Shown piece after piece: positions 1 to 12,529 of a stretch of DNA of 64,000 nucleotides. The notes under the pieces are model-generated. The model did no database searches. It was given only the letters and a program-made list of their open reading frames with translations, and was not told the origin of the DNA. The position numbers and the translations under genes were made by a program. Source of the DNA: Mugil cephalus (lineage: Eukaryota; Chordata; Actinopteri; Mugiliformes; Mugilidae); assembly GCF_022458985.1 (NCBI RefSeq), contig NC_061774.1:11522616-11586615 (forward strand). The letters run 5' to 3'. How positions within the stretch are numbered: the first letter of the stretch is position 1; every line of letters begins with the position of its first letter.

Positions 1-53
1 TACACATGTAAAACCACACACAGTGCACATGTCCCAGTTACACACACACACAC

Positions 54-134
54 CTGTTTTGCAGACCTCTCCTGTGGCGCGCTCATCGCTCCAGCACCTC
101 CTCCTGCAGTCGGCTCTCGAATGAGCATGAACAT
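54..134 (-). CDS. Possible first coding exon of a leftward gene (partial)
   Basis: Reading leftward, an ATG at 134-132 opens a 27-codon frame (MFMLIREPTAGGG..., with a second in-frame ATG at 86-84 giving MSAPQERSAKQ). It ends at CAG followed by GTGTGTG, a plausible splice donor at 53-52. The region just upstream (135-240) is rich in CT/GA repeats, as many vertebrate 5' leaders are. The rest of the gene would lie left of the window. I do not recognise the protein and there is no homology support, so this is a candidate only. Confidence 0.25.
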
Positions 135-2760
135 CTCGGTGTCACCGGCTCACACGCACTCTCTCTCTCTCTCTTCCTCGCTCGCCCTCCCCCCTCCCTC
201 GCGCTCTCTCTTCTCTTCTCTCGTTCGACGAAACACTTTTGATTTTTTTTTCTTTTTGGCTGCTTTCTTTTTTCTTTTTCTACATTAATGTGCAAAAAAT
301 CCTCACAAAGTCAGCTGAGGTGCTGATTGTGAATTGCTTTGGAACTGTTATTGAAAAATGTCTTAAAACTCAGCTCCACCGGGCCTGCGGTTGCAGTCTT
401 TGTTTCAGGTGAAATAAAAAAAAAAATAGAAATAATAATAAAAAACTGAGAATGAACTGAAGTGAAATGAACTAAAGGATTCCAGGCAAAGTCGAAGCCC
501 AAATGTTCTCCTCCTTCTTCCCCCTTCCTTTTTCTTTCAAGTATGCCTTTCACCTGTTTTCCTCAGAGTCGCACCGTGCTCCAGTCCACATCTTTCTCCC
601 TGGGTGCGTGCAGGTGGGGTGGTTTTTATCATCTGCCGTTGTCTTGGCTCTGGGATAGAGTTCCAGCACCTCTGCCCCAACTTGTTATCTCTTGATCCTT
701 TAGGTGACACCCTATACTCTGTGAACTTTACCTCCCTCGCGTTATCTACCTGTAACACGTCGACCTACCTCTCTCCTTCTCTTCCTCCCCCCTTTTCCTC
801 TTTTCCCCCCCCTTCATCGCCGGTAAACACTCCTCCTGTTGCCTGTGTGCTTTGTCTCAGCTGCCCTTCCTGCCGTCAAGCGCGTGCACAACCTTTGCGA
901 AACGTGTTTTTTTTCTGACATTGTTTTCAATATAATTTTTTTTTGTTCCCAGAATAGTTCCCTTCCTCCTTCTTGTCATCATCATTTCCCTCTGATAGTA
1001 ATCCTTCTTACTCCCAATCTCCCTGTCCGCCCTCAATCCCCTGTCATATTTGGGAGCCTTTGTTGCAATACTGATGGCATGTTTTCTGAGAGACGGAAAA
1101 GGTGGGACGCGGTGCAATTAAACTCAGCATCATTGCAGCCGTGAAATGCTCTTGTTTACCTATAGCACAAAACCTCAGTGATATCCAGCGTGCATAATCT
1201 CATCCGGCAAGGATGGCTGAGCCCGTACACATGCACACAACATGAAGCCACTGATCTCTATTTTTAGAAATGTTCACACAGGCGTGTAAACATGTTATTG
1301 TGCTTTTGGTCTCTCCAAAGAAGATGTATGACTTTGTTTGTCTAAAGCAACCAACGCCGCCAAAAGCGTCGACTTCCTATAAATAAAGCGTCCCATCACT
1401 TTGATTTTTTTTCCCCCTTTCCCTCCTCCTTGTAGAAATAAGTGTAGGTGTCTGACAGCATTGAGCTGACAGCGTCTCACTTCTCCTTTTCTGACCTAAA
1501 CAGTCAACCCCTGAAATCTGCCTCCACCGCTTTCTCGCTCTGCATCTCCTGTTAACCCGCATTAAACATTTCAGTTTCAGACTGAAACCCTGAGCGTATA
1601 CGTTGTCCAGACGCGGGGATAACGTATAGGTCGCCTTCTCTCCAGTTCCTAATGAGGTTTCCATTAATCACCTCGGTTGCCCGTCCGTCTTTCTTCAGCC
1701 CCTCTCCTCATCGATTATTGATGCGAGGGGAGAGGCAAATTCTTGAGTGGAGACAGAAAGGAGATCCGTTACAGAAACGCTAAGTTACATGGATGAGGGT
1801 TAAAAATAGTGGCTGTATTTTGGGAACAGATCAGTCATCCGAGGATGGGAGAATAGATGAAGGATGAGTGAACAAGATGAAAGCGGAAACAAGGGCTGAA
1901 AATAAATCTAATGGCAAAAAAACGTTCATGTCGGAGCTCTCCATCACCTTGACCATCCCCGAAGCTGCTAAGCGACGGGGATGAATGACACGGGGAGTGA
2001 CAGCTGAGCAGCAACGTAGAAGTGAAGGCTTGTGTTACGGCATGTTGATCAGATCTTAATAATATCTAATTACAGATCAGGACAGTTGAGGGAGAAGATG
2101 TGTTCCCCTGACTGGTATGAAGCCCGGCGTCTGTGGTTGATGTGTCCGCAGATGATCCACAGAGACTGAGCAGACACGGAGGACGGCAAGTTTTATTTGG
2201 GTCAGACTAATTCTCATTATTTATTTGTTCGTAATTGTAGTCACAGATTATCAAATTGCTCAATTGGCATGAGGACGCTCATTAACCTTGCTTAAGTGGA
2301 CAGAAAAAGGACATTAACACCAAACTACTCAGCTGATTATCTCAGTCGCAAAAACATTGTGAATTAAATGTTTTCGTTGAGCTTGTGTCAAACGTGATGT
2401 TGTTGCCCCTCTGTGTGCGTCATGTGATGTTTTCGTGTTACATTACATTTTAATATGTGCTGAAAACAACTTGGCACGTCAGCAACGGTAAAGAAACGAA
2501 CATAATAAGCTCCACACTAGAGCGTTTGTTGTAAGGCTCCTGAATTTGATTACAAGACATAATCACTTTAATCACTTTCGGTTACTTTTCTGGAGACCTC
2601 ATCTGAACTTGGCGACACTCAGGTAACACACGGTCAGATGCGCCAGCGGCAATTATCCGTCATGAGAGATGTGTGTCCTCCGGAGGAGCTGGCGGAAGTT
2701 GTTGGGGAGAGAGCTATCTGGCCTTCCCTGCTGAGGCTGCTGTCCCAGATAAGTGGGAGA

Positions 2761-2794
2761 AGACAGACGGACGGACGGACGGACGGACGGATGG
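2761..2794. repeat. (GACG)n microsatellite
   Basis: About seven head-to-tail GACG/ACGG units with a degenerate edge unit at each side. Confidence 0.85.
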
Positions 2795-3074
2795 AGATCT
2801 GTCTTTCCCTTGTCTGTGCCCCATTCGCTTGGGTTCTTTGTCCCCTCTCTCCCCCTCTCTCTTTCTTTGCCTTACCTGAATGTCAGGTATTCATATACAT
2901 TAACTTGCTAAAACATTGTGTGCAACAAAGTGAAACAAATAGTGAAATCAAATAATACACATGTGCAACTGCCATAAACATACGTACCTACATATACCAT
3001 GCAATGTTAGCTTCTCTTCTGCTAATATTGCAGCGCGCCTCTGAGATTTCACCTGGGGACTGAATAGGCTCTCG

Positions 3075-3215
3075 ACCAATTGCGGGGGAACCTGACAGAA
3101 TCAGTGACTAATATGCAGCCTCGTGATTGGCTCGACAACGTTAGGGGCGGGGCCTACTGTGTATGCGAGGCTTAAATTGACAGGTCTCGACTAGTGCTGA
3201 CTGAAATATGACGTC
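3075..3215. promoter_or_regulatory. Promoter-like motif cluster without an attached gene
   Basis: Within about 140 bp there are two CCAAT-type boxes (CCAATT near 3077, and GATTGGCT near 3125, an inverted box), a GC box (GGGGCGGGGCC near 3145) and a CRE-like TGACGTC near 3210. These are common proximal promoter motifs, but no coding exon can be tied to them. It may be chance or part of a repeat. Confidence 0.2.
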
Positions 3216-3959
3216 TTCTGCCGTCATGTATCCCTTTACTAAAACGTGTTGGATCCATGTTAATGTGTAGTTAAAGAAATTTTCATTTGTGGAGGAAAAT
3301 TAAAAAATATATATAGGAAAAATGTCTAATCACCCAATGATTTTGCGACCCCTCCTCCACGGACCCCCTGTTGAAGACCTATGTTTTAGAAGATAATTTG
3401 TGGTGCTGTTAAACTGGGGGGGCACAGTCGATGAAGTGTACGACTTTCATAGTATTAACGGTGTTGATGGTTGTCAAAGGGAAACCATCTGGGGGACCCA
3501 TTTTTCATGATTTTCACAGGATCTCAAACAGTTGCTTGGTTTGCTTGTTGTGACGGTCCCTGATTAACTAAACCTAATCCTAACCCTAAAATGATTTCTG
3601 TTAATAAGCCCGACCACTGCCTAAAATCTGGTTGGCAAAATAATAGAAACATGTGCTGATACAACACAATTTAGTTCAGTAGTACTACAAACTACTATTT
3701 CTGTTGCCTGCTCTCAATTTATTTATGAGTTTGGTCATAATTGCATGATCGTTTGGTTGCTAATTGGGACTGTTCATCATATGAAATCAATAATACATGA
3801 TCGCCGACAACACTGCAGCCGCTGACAGGAGAAACAAATAACACTGACCATCTTAGGCAATACTGTGTTCCACTGAGAAACCTTTGGACCGATCACTTAG
3901 ACCAGACCAGTAGGATGCAGCCTGACACAGGCACACACACAAAAACGGTTTAGGAACAA

Positions 3960-4205
3960 CTAAAAAAACACTTGGGAAACAGCGCAATGTGTTGACCTGG
4001 CTTCCAAATTCACTATATCCCAAACTGATCTAGTATCTGTAGATGTACTGGAACAAGTCTGATCCACAAAGGCCCCTCTGCTCAAACCATAGCACCCATG
4101 GAAAACCCATGTCTGACGAGTCACAGCTGTTTTGGAGGCACAAGGGAGGCCTACACAATATTAGGAAGGTGGTCATAATGTTATGCCTAATCTGTGGATC
4201 TTACA
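3960..4205 (+). mobile_element. Tc1-like DNA transposon remnant, 3' end
   Basis: The stretch reads like the last quarter of a fish Tc1-like element. It has 'gtgttgacctggcttcc' (the transposase 'LTWPPNSPDL' region), then a decayed 'IEHLWDVLE'-like stretch, then the terminal 'cctacacaatattaggaagg' wording typical of the right inverted repeat. No long frame survives. A related but 5' piece lies at 56,700-57,078. Confidence 0.6.
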
Positions 4206-4892
4206 GATGGATCTGTCCTCTGTCACTCTTCCTAATGTTTTTTTTTTCTTCCCCCAACTAAACTATTATTATTTGGTGACTTTGGTGAAATAATTAATTA
4301 TATCTTGAGGTGAACACTCCATCTGTATGGTTTTAAATCTAAGGAAAATTAAAACATTTTTATGCCCAAAATAACTGATGAACAGTGACGCTGCGTTCAA
4401 AGCTGGTTTTTGGTTCCCTCTAGTGGAAGCAACAACAACGACAACAGAAAATTCAATCATAATCTTAAAGTCTCACACCCAAATAAAATATGTCTGCCTT
4501 CATTTTAACTGTCAGGCTGCTAAAACTGAAGAATAATCATGTACACTACATTTAAATAGTGTTGGATAAATGTGAAAGTGATGGCACGTCCCCATTAAAA
4601 AATTACATAAAAGTCCTACTTACTGAGACACATAATTTCTTAAACTGTACATAGAATACATACAAATCGAAGACTACTTATTTGTAACTAATATGTAAAA
4701 AAAAAAAAAACGTTTTGTAAAGTGTCATCTATCTAGTTTCCTTCTCCAGTTCAGTCTCCCATCTTATCTGCTGAGTTTCCTGTCTGAGTCTTTATGACAA
4801 AGCAGATTTATGAATGCTCATGAAATGAGTCCATCGTAGTTCCTCCTCTTGCGCCCTGAATCCATTCATCAAGTCTGTGATAAAAACGACAT

Positions 4893-7800
4893 CTACCCCC
4901 AGTGTGGCGTTACTATGGTGAGCGGCTCCCGGTTGCGTCCGTTGATGATTGGCCACGGGTTGAAGTAGGGGAAAACGGGCTCTTTGAATTTTGCGTCATA
5001 GAAGGTGAAGAGGTGGCTCATGTCTCCAGCATCGTAAAAAGCCACCTCGCCACGCCCGTAGTCTAGATACACCCCCACCCGCCTGGGCGGTTTGGGGGGA
5101 TACAACAAGTTCTCCTCTGAGTCGGTGCATGCTTCGTACTCGCTGGTGCCGTTGCCTGCGTCTCTCAGAATCACGGTCCAGAAGCCATCGTCGGGGCAGA
5201 GGCTAATCTCCTCCTTCCTGTTGACGGAGGCTGCAGCAACGCCAAGACCCCACGCCGTCTTGGAGCCCACCTCCACCTCCCAGTAGTGTCGGCCTGAGGA
5301 GAACGCTTCGGAGCCCAGGACGATGTTGTAGCGGGTGAAGCGCTCGGGGTTGTTCGGCAGGTTTGGTTGGATTTTTCCTACCTGGACGCTGGTGCGGCAT
5401 GTAGACACCCACAGGCAGGGGTAGGCTGTGTCTGGGTTAAGGGTCACCGCTGTGACAGCTGTGAAGGCATAAGAAAACAGTCACACGGAGAAACAACTAA
5501 ACAAACACGTTTACACAAAAGACTCCTTGGGCATGACCTTCAGCCCGTGTGATTAGTAAGACGAGCTGGATAAGAGCATCAGCCGCATGGATGCAAATAA
5601 AAAATGAATGATGCAACTGTGATATAACACGGATTAAGCTGTGTCTAGTTTTACAGAATCAGTAACAATGTATGATGCCATCTCATTAGTAAATTGCCTG
5701 CAACTCCCAGTGACAAACTGGGAAGGACCAGATGCTGTTTTCCAACTCCACCAAATGGAGCAGGTTAATACCAGGCTGAACATTAGCAGGCATAAACGTG
5801 CTTATTGTTTGTGTAGCTAATTAAACAGGAGATATTGATGTCAAAGTGCTATTCTTAGGGATTATTACTGAGCTTTTAAAATCAGCTGTATAATTACTTC
5901 TGTTGCTCTGGAGGACATTTGAAAACACTGAAATTACTGAAGTACCGTAGGCCCCCTCCTTAACGACAGGTAAGAAACCAGACATTAATGACAATTAGTA
6001 GCAACAGTTTATGGTTATTACAGAAACAAGTCTAGCAAGTTTCTGATGGGTTTTACCCACAGAGTTTCCTATTTAAACCTCAACTTCCTTGAGCAAGAAG
6101 CTACTCAGATGAGTGACGAAACCTCTTCAAGAAACCTTCACTGACGTTCTGAAGTGGTGCTTTGTGAGCTACAACTTTGAAAGCCTGCATTAAACGCATT
6201 AATCCAGGTTTGAAAAATGACAAGATTTAAAACCACAAATTGTGTTGTAGCCAGTGTTTTTGCTTGTGGATTTGTCATGATATCTGAACCTCCTCCCACT
6301 TCCTGTTGAGCAATTAGTTGTGATTCAACTGTTGATACGTTCAGAACGTATTTATGTCTTCATACCTGGGTGAAAAATTGAAATCATTTTCCTCCACGTC
6401 CTGTACTGTAGAGGTCCCAGAAACTCTCCTGACTGCAGATCCACAGCCACCTCCGGGGGGCGCTCAAACAAACTCTCGGCCCTGTAAGGGAAAGATTGTA
6501 CATCAAAAACTATACACTCGTAAAAATATGTGCTATGACACAGACGGGGTAGCCTTTAAAGATACAGCGCAAAACATTTCTCTCCCCCTTCTGGCAACGA
6601 CAATAAAAACACAAACACTGTTGACATGTTTTGCTTGTTTTTTCTTTTTTGTAACATCTTTGATGTAGGCTATGAAACTATTTCATTTATTCTGCCTAAA
6701 TAATTTTGCCAGAGACTGTGAATTCACAGAACCCAAGTTACATTCATAACTCTTGTTTCTCGTCATCTCACTCCTGGTTTCATCTTGATCGTTTGGCCGA
6801 AGAACGTCACCAGATTTAAAGCTCTAAACTTCAAAATACAAGGATATTTAATTGTTGCCAATTAGCTTAATTGCCACTGTCTGAAGTCGTCTGACAAGTG
6901 CTTGAATTTAACAGATGTTCCTTTATCCGCAAAAGTGCTACACTACAGCTTTAAGACACATCTTAGCTTTACATGTAAATTCTTAGAAGAAAGGAAGAAG
7001 AACTCCTTATTTCTCAGATCTATGACGTAAACTTTCTTTTAGTGACCACTACTTGTAATAACAGTGTGTAACAAGGGTGGCCCACTAAACCACAATCATG
7101 CCCTCACACCCTTTTTCAACACAACTTGCAATTATTGTGAAACCCTTGTTCTTGCACTGTTTGATGTCTTGCCGACATTCACGTAGACGTAAGAGGTCAA
7201 AACATTGATAGTAATTGGATAACTCATAACTCTAGCAAGAAATTTGTGCCGCTTAGTGACCTTAATGAAATGAAAATGGTACTCACCCTCCAATAAAGTC
7301 CTTGATTCCCTGAAACAGAGCAGATCAAAACAGGCCCGTGATTACAAAATCCTTCAGTATCGGCTGAAACTTGCAGATGTTATCTCTCATACTACACCTC
7401 CCTGCTTCCATGTAATAGTCTTTCATATTTGTAGATGTAATCTTCCCTTTTCCTCCTCCTCCTCCTCCTCCTCCTCCTCCTCCTCCTCCTCAATCTTACC
7501 TTGAGTTGCTCTGGGTTTTCTTCTTCCCTCAGTTTGAGGCGTAGTTTCTCCGCCGTACTTTCCAGCTCGCTGATCTGCTCCGTGGCCTGAGTGAGCGCCT
7601 CCTCCAGCTGGTTGAGCTTCTCCTCCTTCTGCTTCTTCAGTTTCTCCTTGATGCGCTCCTCCTCCTCGAGAAGGAACTCCCTCAGGCGGCCAAGCTCCGC
7701 GGTGACCTGCTCCTCCAGATCTGCTGCTCGCTCCTGAAATACGGCAGACTGCAGTCACAAAGAGAAATGCTGGATGGGGGAAACAAACTACAGTTACTTG

Positions 7801-10800
7801 GTGGTTGTCTTCACCTTCCCACTAATCAAGGCGTAGGTGATGTCTGGTCTGACTCACATAATTGAATAGAAATGTGTTTTTGCAGAACGTTATGACGTCA
7901 CAGTGAAGTTGACCTTTGACTCTTTGGATATAAAATGTTAACAATTCACCACTGTGTCATATTTGATATCTGTGTGAAAAAGTTTTAGGAGGTGGCCTTT
8001 AACTCGTGACCTTCTAACGGCTAGTCAGGCCATCCTTTAGTTCATGTGAATCTCTTGAGGCTCTCATGAGATATTGTGTTCACAAGAACGGGTCACACGG
8101 ACCGCTCAATAAACTAAAACTGAAAACTGTGGCTAACTTCTCTGTGTCAAATGATTTCTTTTGCAACAAGGTAGTCATGTGGAGGTGTAGTATTTTTGGT
8201 ATGTATGTATGTATGATATGCAGTTATAGGAAAAAAAAACACCTAAGACAACACTTCCTTAAATTACACACCCAGCAGTTACCAACCAACTCATTTTTAG
8301 TATTATTTGTGTGAGGACACACTAGTCATGTAACGATCCCTGTTTTAATTTTCACCAATTCCCCCCCAAAAATCTCCTGCCTCAGGATAACGCTTGTTGT
8401 CGAGACAATTTGTGAATTTAAACCAAAGTTAAGACTCTAACATGGATGAGACTAAAACCAGACGTATAACACGTCAATTTGTATGGATATGCTATTCTGT
8501 GGTCCTATAACTCTTCTGAAACATGGGTGACAACGTCTATTACAAAATACATATATAAGAAAAAATCAAAAGGAGAAGTTGCACTTATTACGTCCCTATG
8601 GTCTAGTTTCCTGCTCTACCAGTAGAGGCAGAAACACAAAGCTTCTAACCGGTGCCTGTTTAGTAGAGTTTACTGAAAATATGCTGTGTTTTGTATCAAC
8701 AACCATTCCTTTGGGTTTGGCAGATAGACAGATGTGCCCCTTTTGCCATTTTCACGCAGGAAAAGACAAATTGGCAAACTTCCTCTCTACCTTGTTCACC
8801 CCACATCCTGTCACGCTGACAGAGAACCAGAAGTGAAAATCTGTGAATCTGCACTTAAAGTAGGTCAAACAGAGAAACGTGCTCCATTCAGAGACACTCG
8901 AAGGCAGTTTGTAGCATCTAGTAGTAGAGATACGTGAAGTTATCAGCTGCTCCCTCATATCTTTGTTTAGCACACACACACACACAAACACACAAACACA
9001 CACACACACACACAGTGTCCTCTGTTATAAGTGTACATAAGTCGTCACAGCGTGGGGCAAAACTGAGCAGGTTTAAACTCTGTCAGCTCTGTTTCTTACG
9101 TTATTTCTGTTTAATCATTGTGTAAGTATTCTGTATGTGTGCGTGAGAAAGACACATGTAACACAACACATATAACTTCGTAGGATCCAGCCACTTCATT
9201 TCAGCATAGATATCTGGGTTAATCGTGGTAACCATCACGTCCAAGCCAAGCTTCTCAGCAACCTGTTGTGTCACCGCCAGTCATAACGAGGACGACTCAT
9301 CCCTCAGTCACGTCTGTCAGACAGGTAAAGGTGGAGGAATCTAAGTCGCTATACCTACAAGATTTTCTGGTTACCTTCACATGAGTCACGTGAGCATTTT
9401 GTCTCAGGCTCCCTTCCAGATAATTTCTTTCCCTCGCGATGCGTCACAAACAAACAGCACCCACATGCAGAGAGACACGCAACCATCCTGATACCTTAAT
9501 GAGTAGGATCTTGTCATTGGTCTGTTTTTGGAAGAGCGTGGCGTCCTCCGTCTGCAGCTGAACCCTCTCGAGAGCCACAGATAGCTTATCCTATTGGTGG
9601 ATAACAGAAACAGAGAATCACATGCAAAATGTTATTAAGGAGCCATGTTGATAAACCAGATTATAGTTGAATAAGCACTTAATTTGATTGGTGCCTCACT
9701 CTGAACAACAAGCTCTTTAATGAGAGTCATATGATAGTCAACCCTCCTTCGGCTGAGTGCTCTGACCCGCAAAGTCAAACAAAGTGGGAATTTAGCACCA
9801 GTTAAAGACGTTAAAAGACACAAAAGGCCTCTCAGAGCGAGTGTCCAAACAGGCGGGCGAGGGTCAGCAGCAAAGTTGAAAGTATAAGGGAGTTACAAGA
9901 TCTCACACAGGCCTGCAGAATTCTTGTAAAACACGGAGTACCCTGGGGAAAGCAGGGAGTGGGCATTTAAAGCACAACTGTCATGTCACCGCAACTGCTC
10001 TGTAAAATAATAATAATAATGTTAATAAAAAAAAAACAAAACAAAATATAACCTGTGAGCAAATCTAGATTTTAGTTATAAAGAAACTATATTTGACTTT
10101 TGGGAGTGTTTGACGTTTCTTTCAATGAACAAGGAAATGTTCACTCCCTAAACTCTAACAAACGTTCTCTAGTGACTCCTCCTCTTCTGCCATTGAGAAG
10201 AAAAATCTCAACTAAAATTTTTGTGTCCAACCCGAGCCAAAAGTGGTCAGTTTAAACCTTATTATTTATGGATACATAGGGAGACTAGGAAAAAAACAGC
10301 CAAAAGTACCTTGTAGTTTTCAAAAGCTTCGGTAATGGGGATGACATTGTGGGTCTTGTGGTCCCGGGACATGCCGCACACTAGACAGATGGGGAGCTGG
10401 TCGTCCTCACAGTAGAGCTTCAGCTTCTCCTCATGCTCCTCGCACATATCCATTGTACCGTGGCGCGGCCAGTGCCCGATGGATGAGGCCACGCTGCTCA
10501 TGCTGGACCCGAGCTCGCGTTCCTCCGGCATCTCCGGCGAACATTCGTGCTCCCACCCATACCCATATGGCCCCGACGCGTCCATGGTGCGGGCTCTCCG
10601 CACGCTGTCCACGACGTTGCACAGGAGCGAGTTGGGTCGCAGTTTACGGGAGCACGACTTTCTACACTTCGGACAGTTCGACAGCTCGTCCGCCTTGGCT
10701 TCCCAGCACTGGATGATGCACACCTGGCAGAAGTGGTGTCCGCACTCGAGGATCACCGGGTCGTGGAACAGCTCCAAACACACGGGGCAGGTGAGCTCCG

Positions 10801-10834
10801 AATGAAGTTCCTCAAGCGCGTTGGCCTCGGCCAT
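4893..10834 (-). CDS. TRIM-family E3 ubiquitin ligase (RING, B-box2, coiled coil, PRY-SPRY)
   Basis: Complete gene of six coding exons: 10310-10834, 9495-9590, 7500-7733, 7287-7309, 6366-6481, 4893-5449. Every junction has AG/GT borders and the 1,551 nt stay in one frame (516 aa plus TAG). Residues 16-57 form a C3HC4 RING (C16, C19, C31, H33, C36, C39, C54, C57). A B-box2 spans C131-H162. Exons 2-3 encode a highly charged coiled coil (about 176-285). Exon 4 is the 23-nt micro-exon typical of TRIM genes. The last exon is a PRY-SPRY with HYWEVEV and WGLGVA. The family transfers ubiquitin to targets chosen by the SPRY domain, often in innate immunity. The exon sizes 96/234/23 match class IV TRIMs. 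ATG 10,834 was chosen because it precedes the RING directly. Overall it resembles TRIM39/62/69-type proteins, but the orthologue is not settled. Confidence 0.93.
5450..6365 (-). other. TRIM intron 5, no other feature seen
   Basis: The intron runs from the GTATG donor at 6365-6361 to the CACAG acceptor ending at 5450. An alternative acceptor nine bases upstream (exon starting at 5458) would add three residues in the same frame. No repeat or nested gene was recognised. Confidence 0.6.
7450..7491. repeat. (CTC)n tract at the TRIM coiled-coil exon border
   Basis: A pure CTC/GAG trinucleotide run begins a few bases inside the intron, just after the donor of the 234-nt coiled-coil exon (GTAAGA at 7499-7494). 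Length change here could alter the splice context, but it lies outside the coding sequence. Confidence 0.8.
7734..9494 (-). other. TRIM intron 2 with a (CA)n microsatellite
   Basis: About 1.76 kb between the 96-nt and 234-nt exons. A CA-rich microsatellite with a few AAA interruptions lies at 8970-9014. The short open frames are not supported as genes. Confidence 0.6.
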
Positions 10835-11040
10835 TCTCAGCCATGAACATAATCCTGAAAAGAAACGGCAACACTGTGGCGAGTAAATACTGAACTGCTC
10901 TTCCGTTCGCACACGGAGGGAGGGAGTGGTCTGAAGCTGACGGCAGAGCAAATGTTTCCGCGGAAGAGACGGGAGGCGTGCTGAAACAGGCTCTGTCTGG
11001 GCAGACGCGCAACGCAACAGGGCGCACGTCTTCATTAGCC
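10835..11040 (-). promoter_or_regulatory. TRIM 5' leader with overlapping upstream ORF and a possible leader intron
   Basis: Reading leftward, a pyrimidine-rich TTTCTTTTCAG lies just before the leader GATTATGTTCATGGCTGAGA that precedes the main ATG, so an untranslated 5' exon may be spliced in here. The leader has an out-of-frame ATG (MFMAENGRGQRA) that overlaps the main start and ends inside the coding sequence. This arrangement can lower initiation at the main ATG. Confidence 0.4.
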
Positions 11041-11838
11041 CGGAGGCAAACAGGGTTTGTTAGAAAGAGTTAGGAAGAAAAAAAGTGTTATCCCATTAAG
11101 GAAATACTTCCTCCTTTAGTTTTGTTTTTATTACTGTTGTTATTTTTTTTTTTACTAATAAACCAATGTAGGTGCATATGTATTGAGTTTATGAGTTACA
11201 ACTAACTGCTCAATGGTTAGAAATAGAAATCACACATCTTTGAGTCGCAGATTATTATAACGTAATGAAACACAAATACCTTCCCAGAAAAGTTGATAAA
11301 AGTACAGATTATGTAAAGTAGTTAGGTTGGATTGGATTTAGTCCGTAGAGGCCTAGCTGTTCAGTACATTAAGTGAATGTAACCAATGTTAAATCGAATG
11401 TATAAAAGAACATTTTAGGAACATGCATGTTGCCTTTAAGGTCTCATAATCTGGGCTTTAGACTGGCACACTCAAGCTGCTGAGTCAGAAAAAAAAACGC
11501 AAAACACGGAAGCAGACTAGAAACTGGCTGACACGGAGTAAATCAATAAATAAGGCTTGGCCTGGAAATTTCAACTATTCTGATTCCTGGCATTTCACAG
11601 ATTGCACCTCATCACCAGTGACTGTTAATGAAGCCTCATGAGTCAGCATCCAACTAGTTTCACCGAGGTGATAAGGTTATGGCTAGTCATACCTCCGTTT
11701 CATCACTAGATGGCCATAATGTACAGTACAGCATCCTGCAGTTCACTGCAAATAAATAAATAAATAAAAATTCATGAGAGTGCTCCTTTTGTCCTGGATC
11801 CTCTCCTCAGACATCGCTGTTCTTATTTATTGTATCCT
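11041..11838. other. Intergenic DNA upstream of the TRIM gene
   Basis: AT-rich sequence with short homopolymers. No gene or recognisable repeat could be supported. Confidence 0.5.
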
Positions 11839-11839
11839 A

Positions 11840-12520
11840 CACTCACTGGCCACTTTATTAGGTACACCTGTTCAATTGCTTGTTCACGCAAATAGCTAAT
11901 CAGCCAATCACACGGCTGCAGTTCAATGCATTTAGGCATGTAGAGGTGATAAAGACAACTTGCTGAAGTTCAAACCGAGCATCAGAATGAGGAAGGAAGG
12001 GGATTTAAGGGACTTTGAACGTGGTATGGTAGTTGGTGCCACACACAACCATCTCTAGAATGGTCAGAAAAAGAGAAAATATCCAGTGTTGATGTGAGAG
12101 ATCAGAGGTGAATGGACAGACTGGTTGGAGATGATAGAAAGGCAACAGTAACTCAAATAGCCACTCGTTACAACCAAGGAATACAGAATACCATCTCTGA
12201 ACACACAACATGTTGAACCTCGAAGAAGATGGGTTACAGCAGCAGAAGACTGTTGCTGACCATGTCCATCCCTTTATGACCACAGTGTACCATCTTCTGA
12301 CGTCTACTTCCAGCAGGATAATGCACCATGTCACAAAGCTCATATCATCTCAAACTGGTTTCTTGAACATAACAATGAGTTCACTGTACTCCAATGGCCT
12401 CCACAGTCCCCAGATCTCAATCCAATAGAGCACCTTTGGGATGTGGTGGAACGGGAGATTGGCATTACAGATGTGCAGCCGACAAATCTGCAGCAACTGT
12501 GTGATGATCTTCTATAGTTC
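11840..12520 (+). mobile_element. Tc1-like DNA transposon, internally deleted and 3' truncated
   Basis: The left end reads CACTCACTGGCCACTTTATT, a well-known fish Tc1-like terminus, preceded by the TA target dinucleotide at 11838-11839. The 'gactttgaacgtgg' transposase start region follows, then 'aaccatctctag', 'acagtaactcaaatag' and, after a deletion, 'gttgctgaccatgtccatcc' through 'ccaatagagcacctttggg' (IEHLWDVVE motif). About half the usual 1.2-1.6 kb is missing and the right inverted repeat is absent, so it is dead and cannot move alone. A LINE tail abuts it at about 12,530. Confidence 0.85.
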
Positions 12521-12529
12521 TGCCAATCC

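Larger units (their letters stand above)
135..3955. other. Intergenic stretch with no supported gene
   Basis: Long open frames here are short and low in complexity. Visible items are a CT-rich tract at 150-240, pyrimidine-rich stretches at 770-1060, a GACG tetranucleotide repeat at 2761-2794, and a promoter-like cluster near 3075-3215. Around 3330-3400 the wording resembles the decayed end of an interspersed repeat. I could support no gene, RNA gene or intact transposon. Confidence 0.5.

Noticed and set aside
2638-2955. 105-codon rightward frame
   Set aside because: Spans the GACG microsatellite and has no recognisable domain or splice context.
7423-7758. 111-codon leftward frame over the TRIM coiled-coil exon
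   Set aside because: Wrong frame; the true frame joins the 96- and 23-nt exons and reads as a coiled coil.
10835-11035. N-terminal extension of the TRIM protein (MKTCALLRCASAQTEP...)
   Set aside because: Open by chance; lies upstream of a probable leader splice acceptor and lacks family similarity. TRIM proteins normally begin close to the RING.
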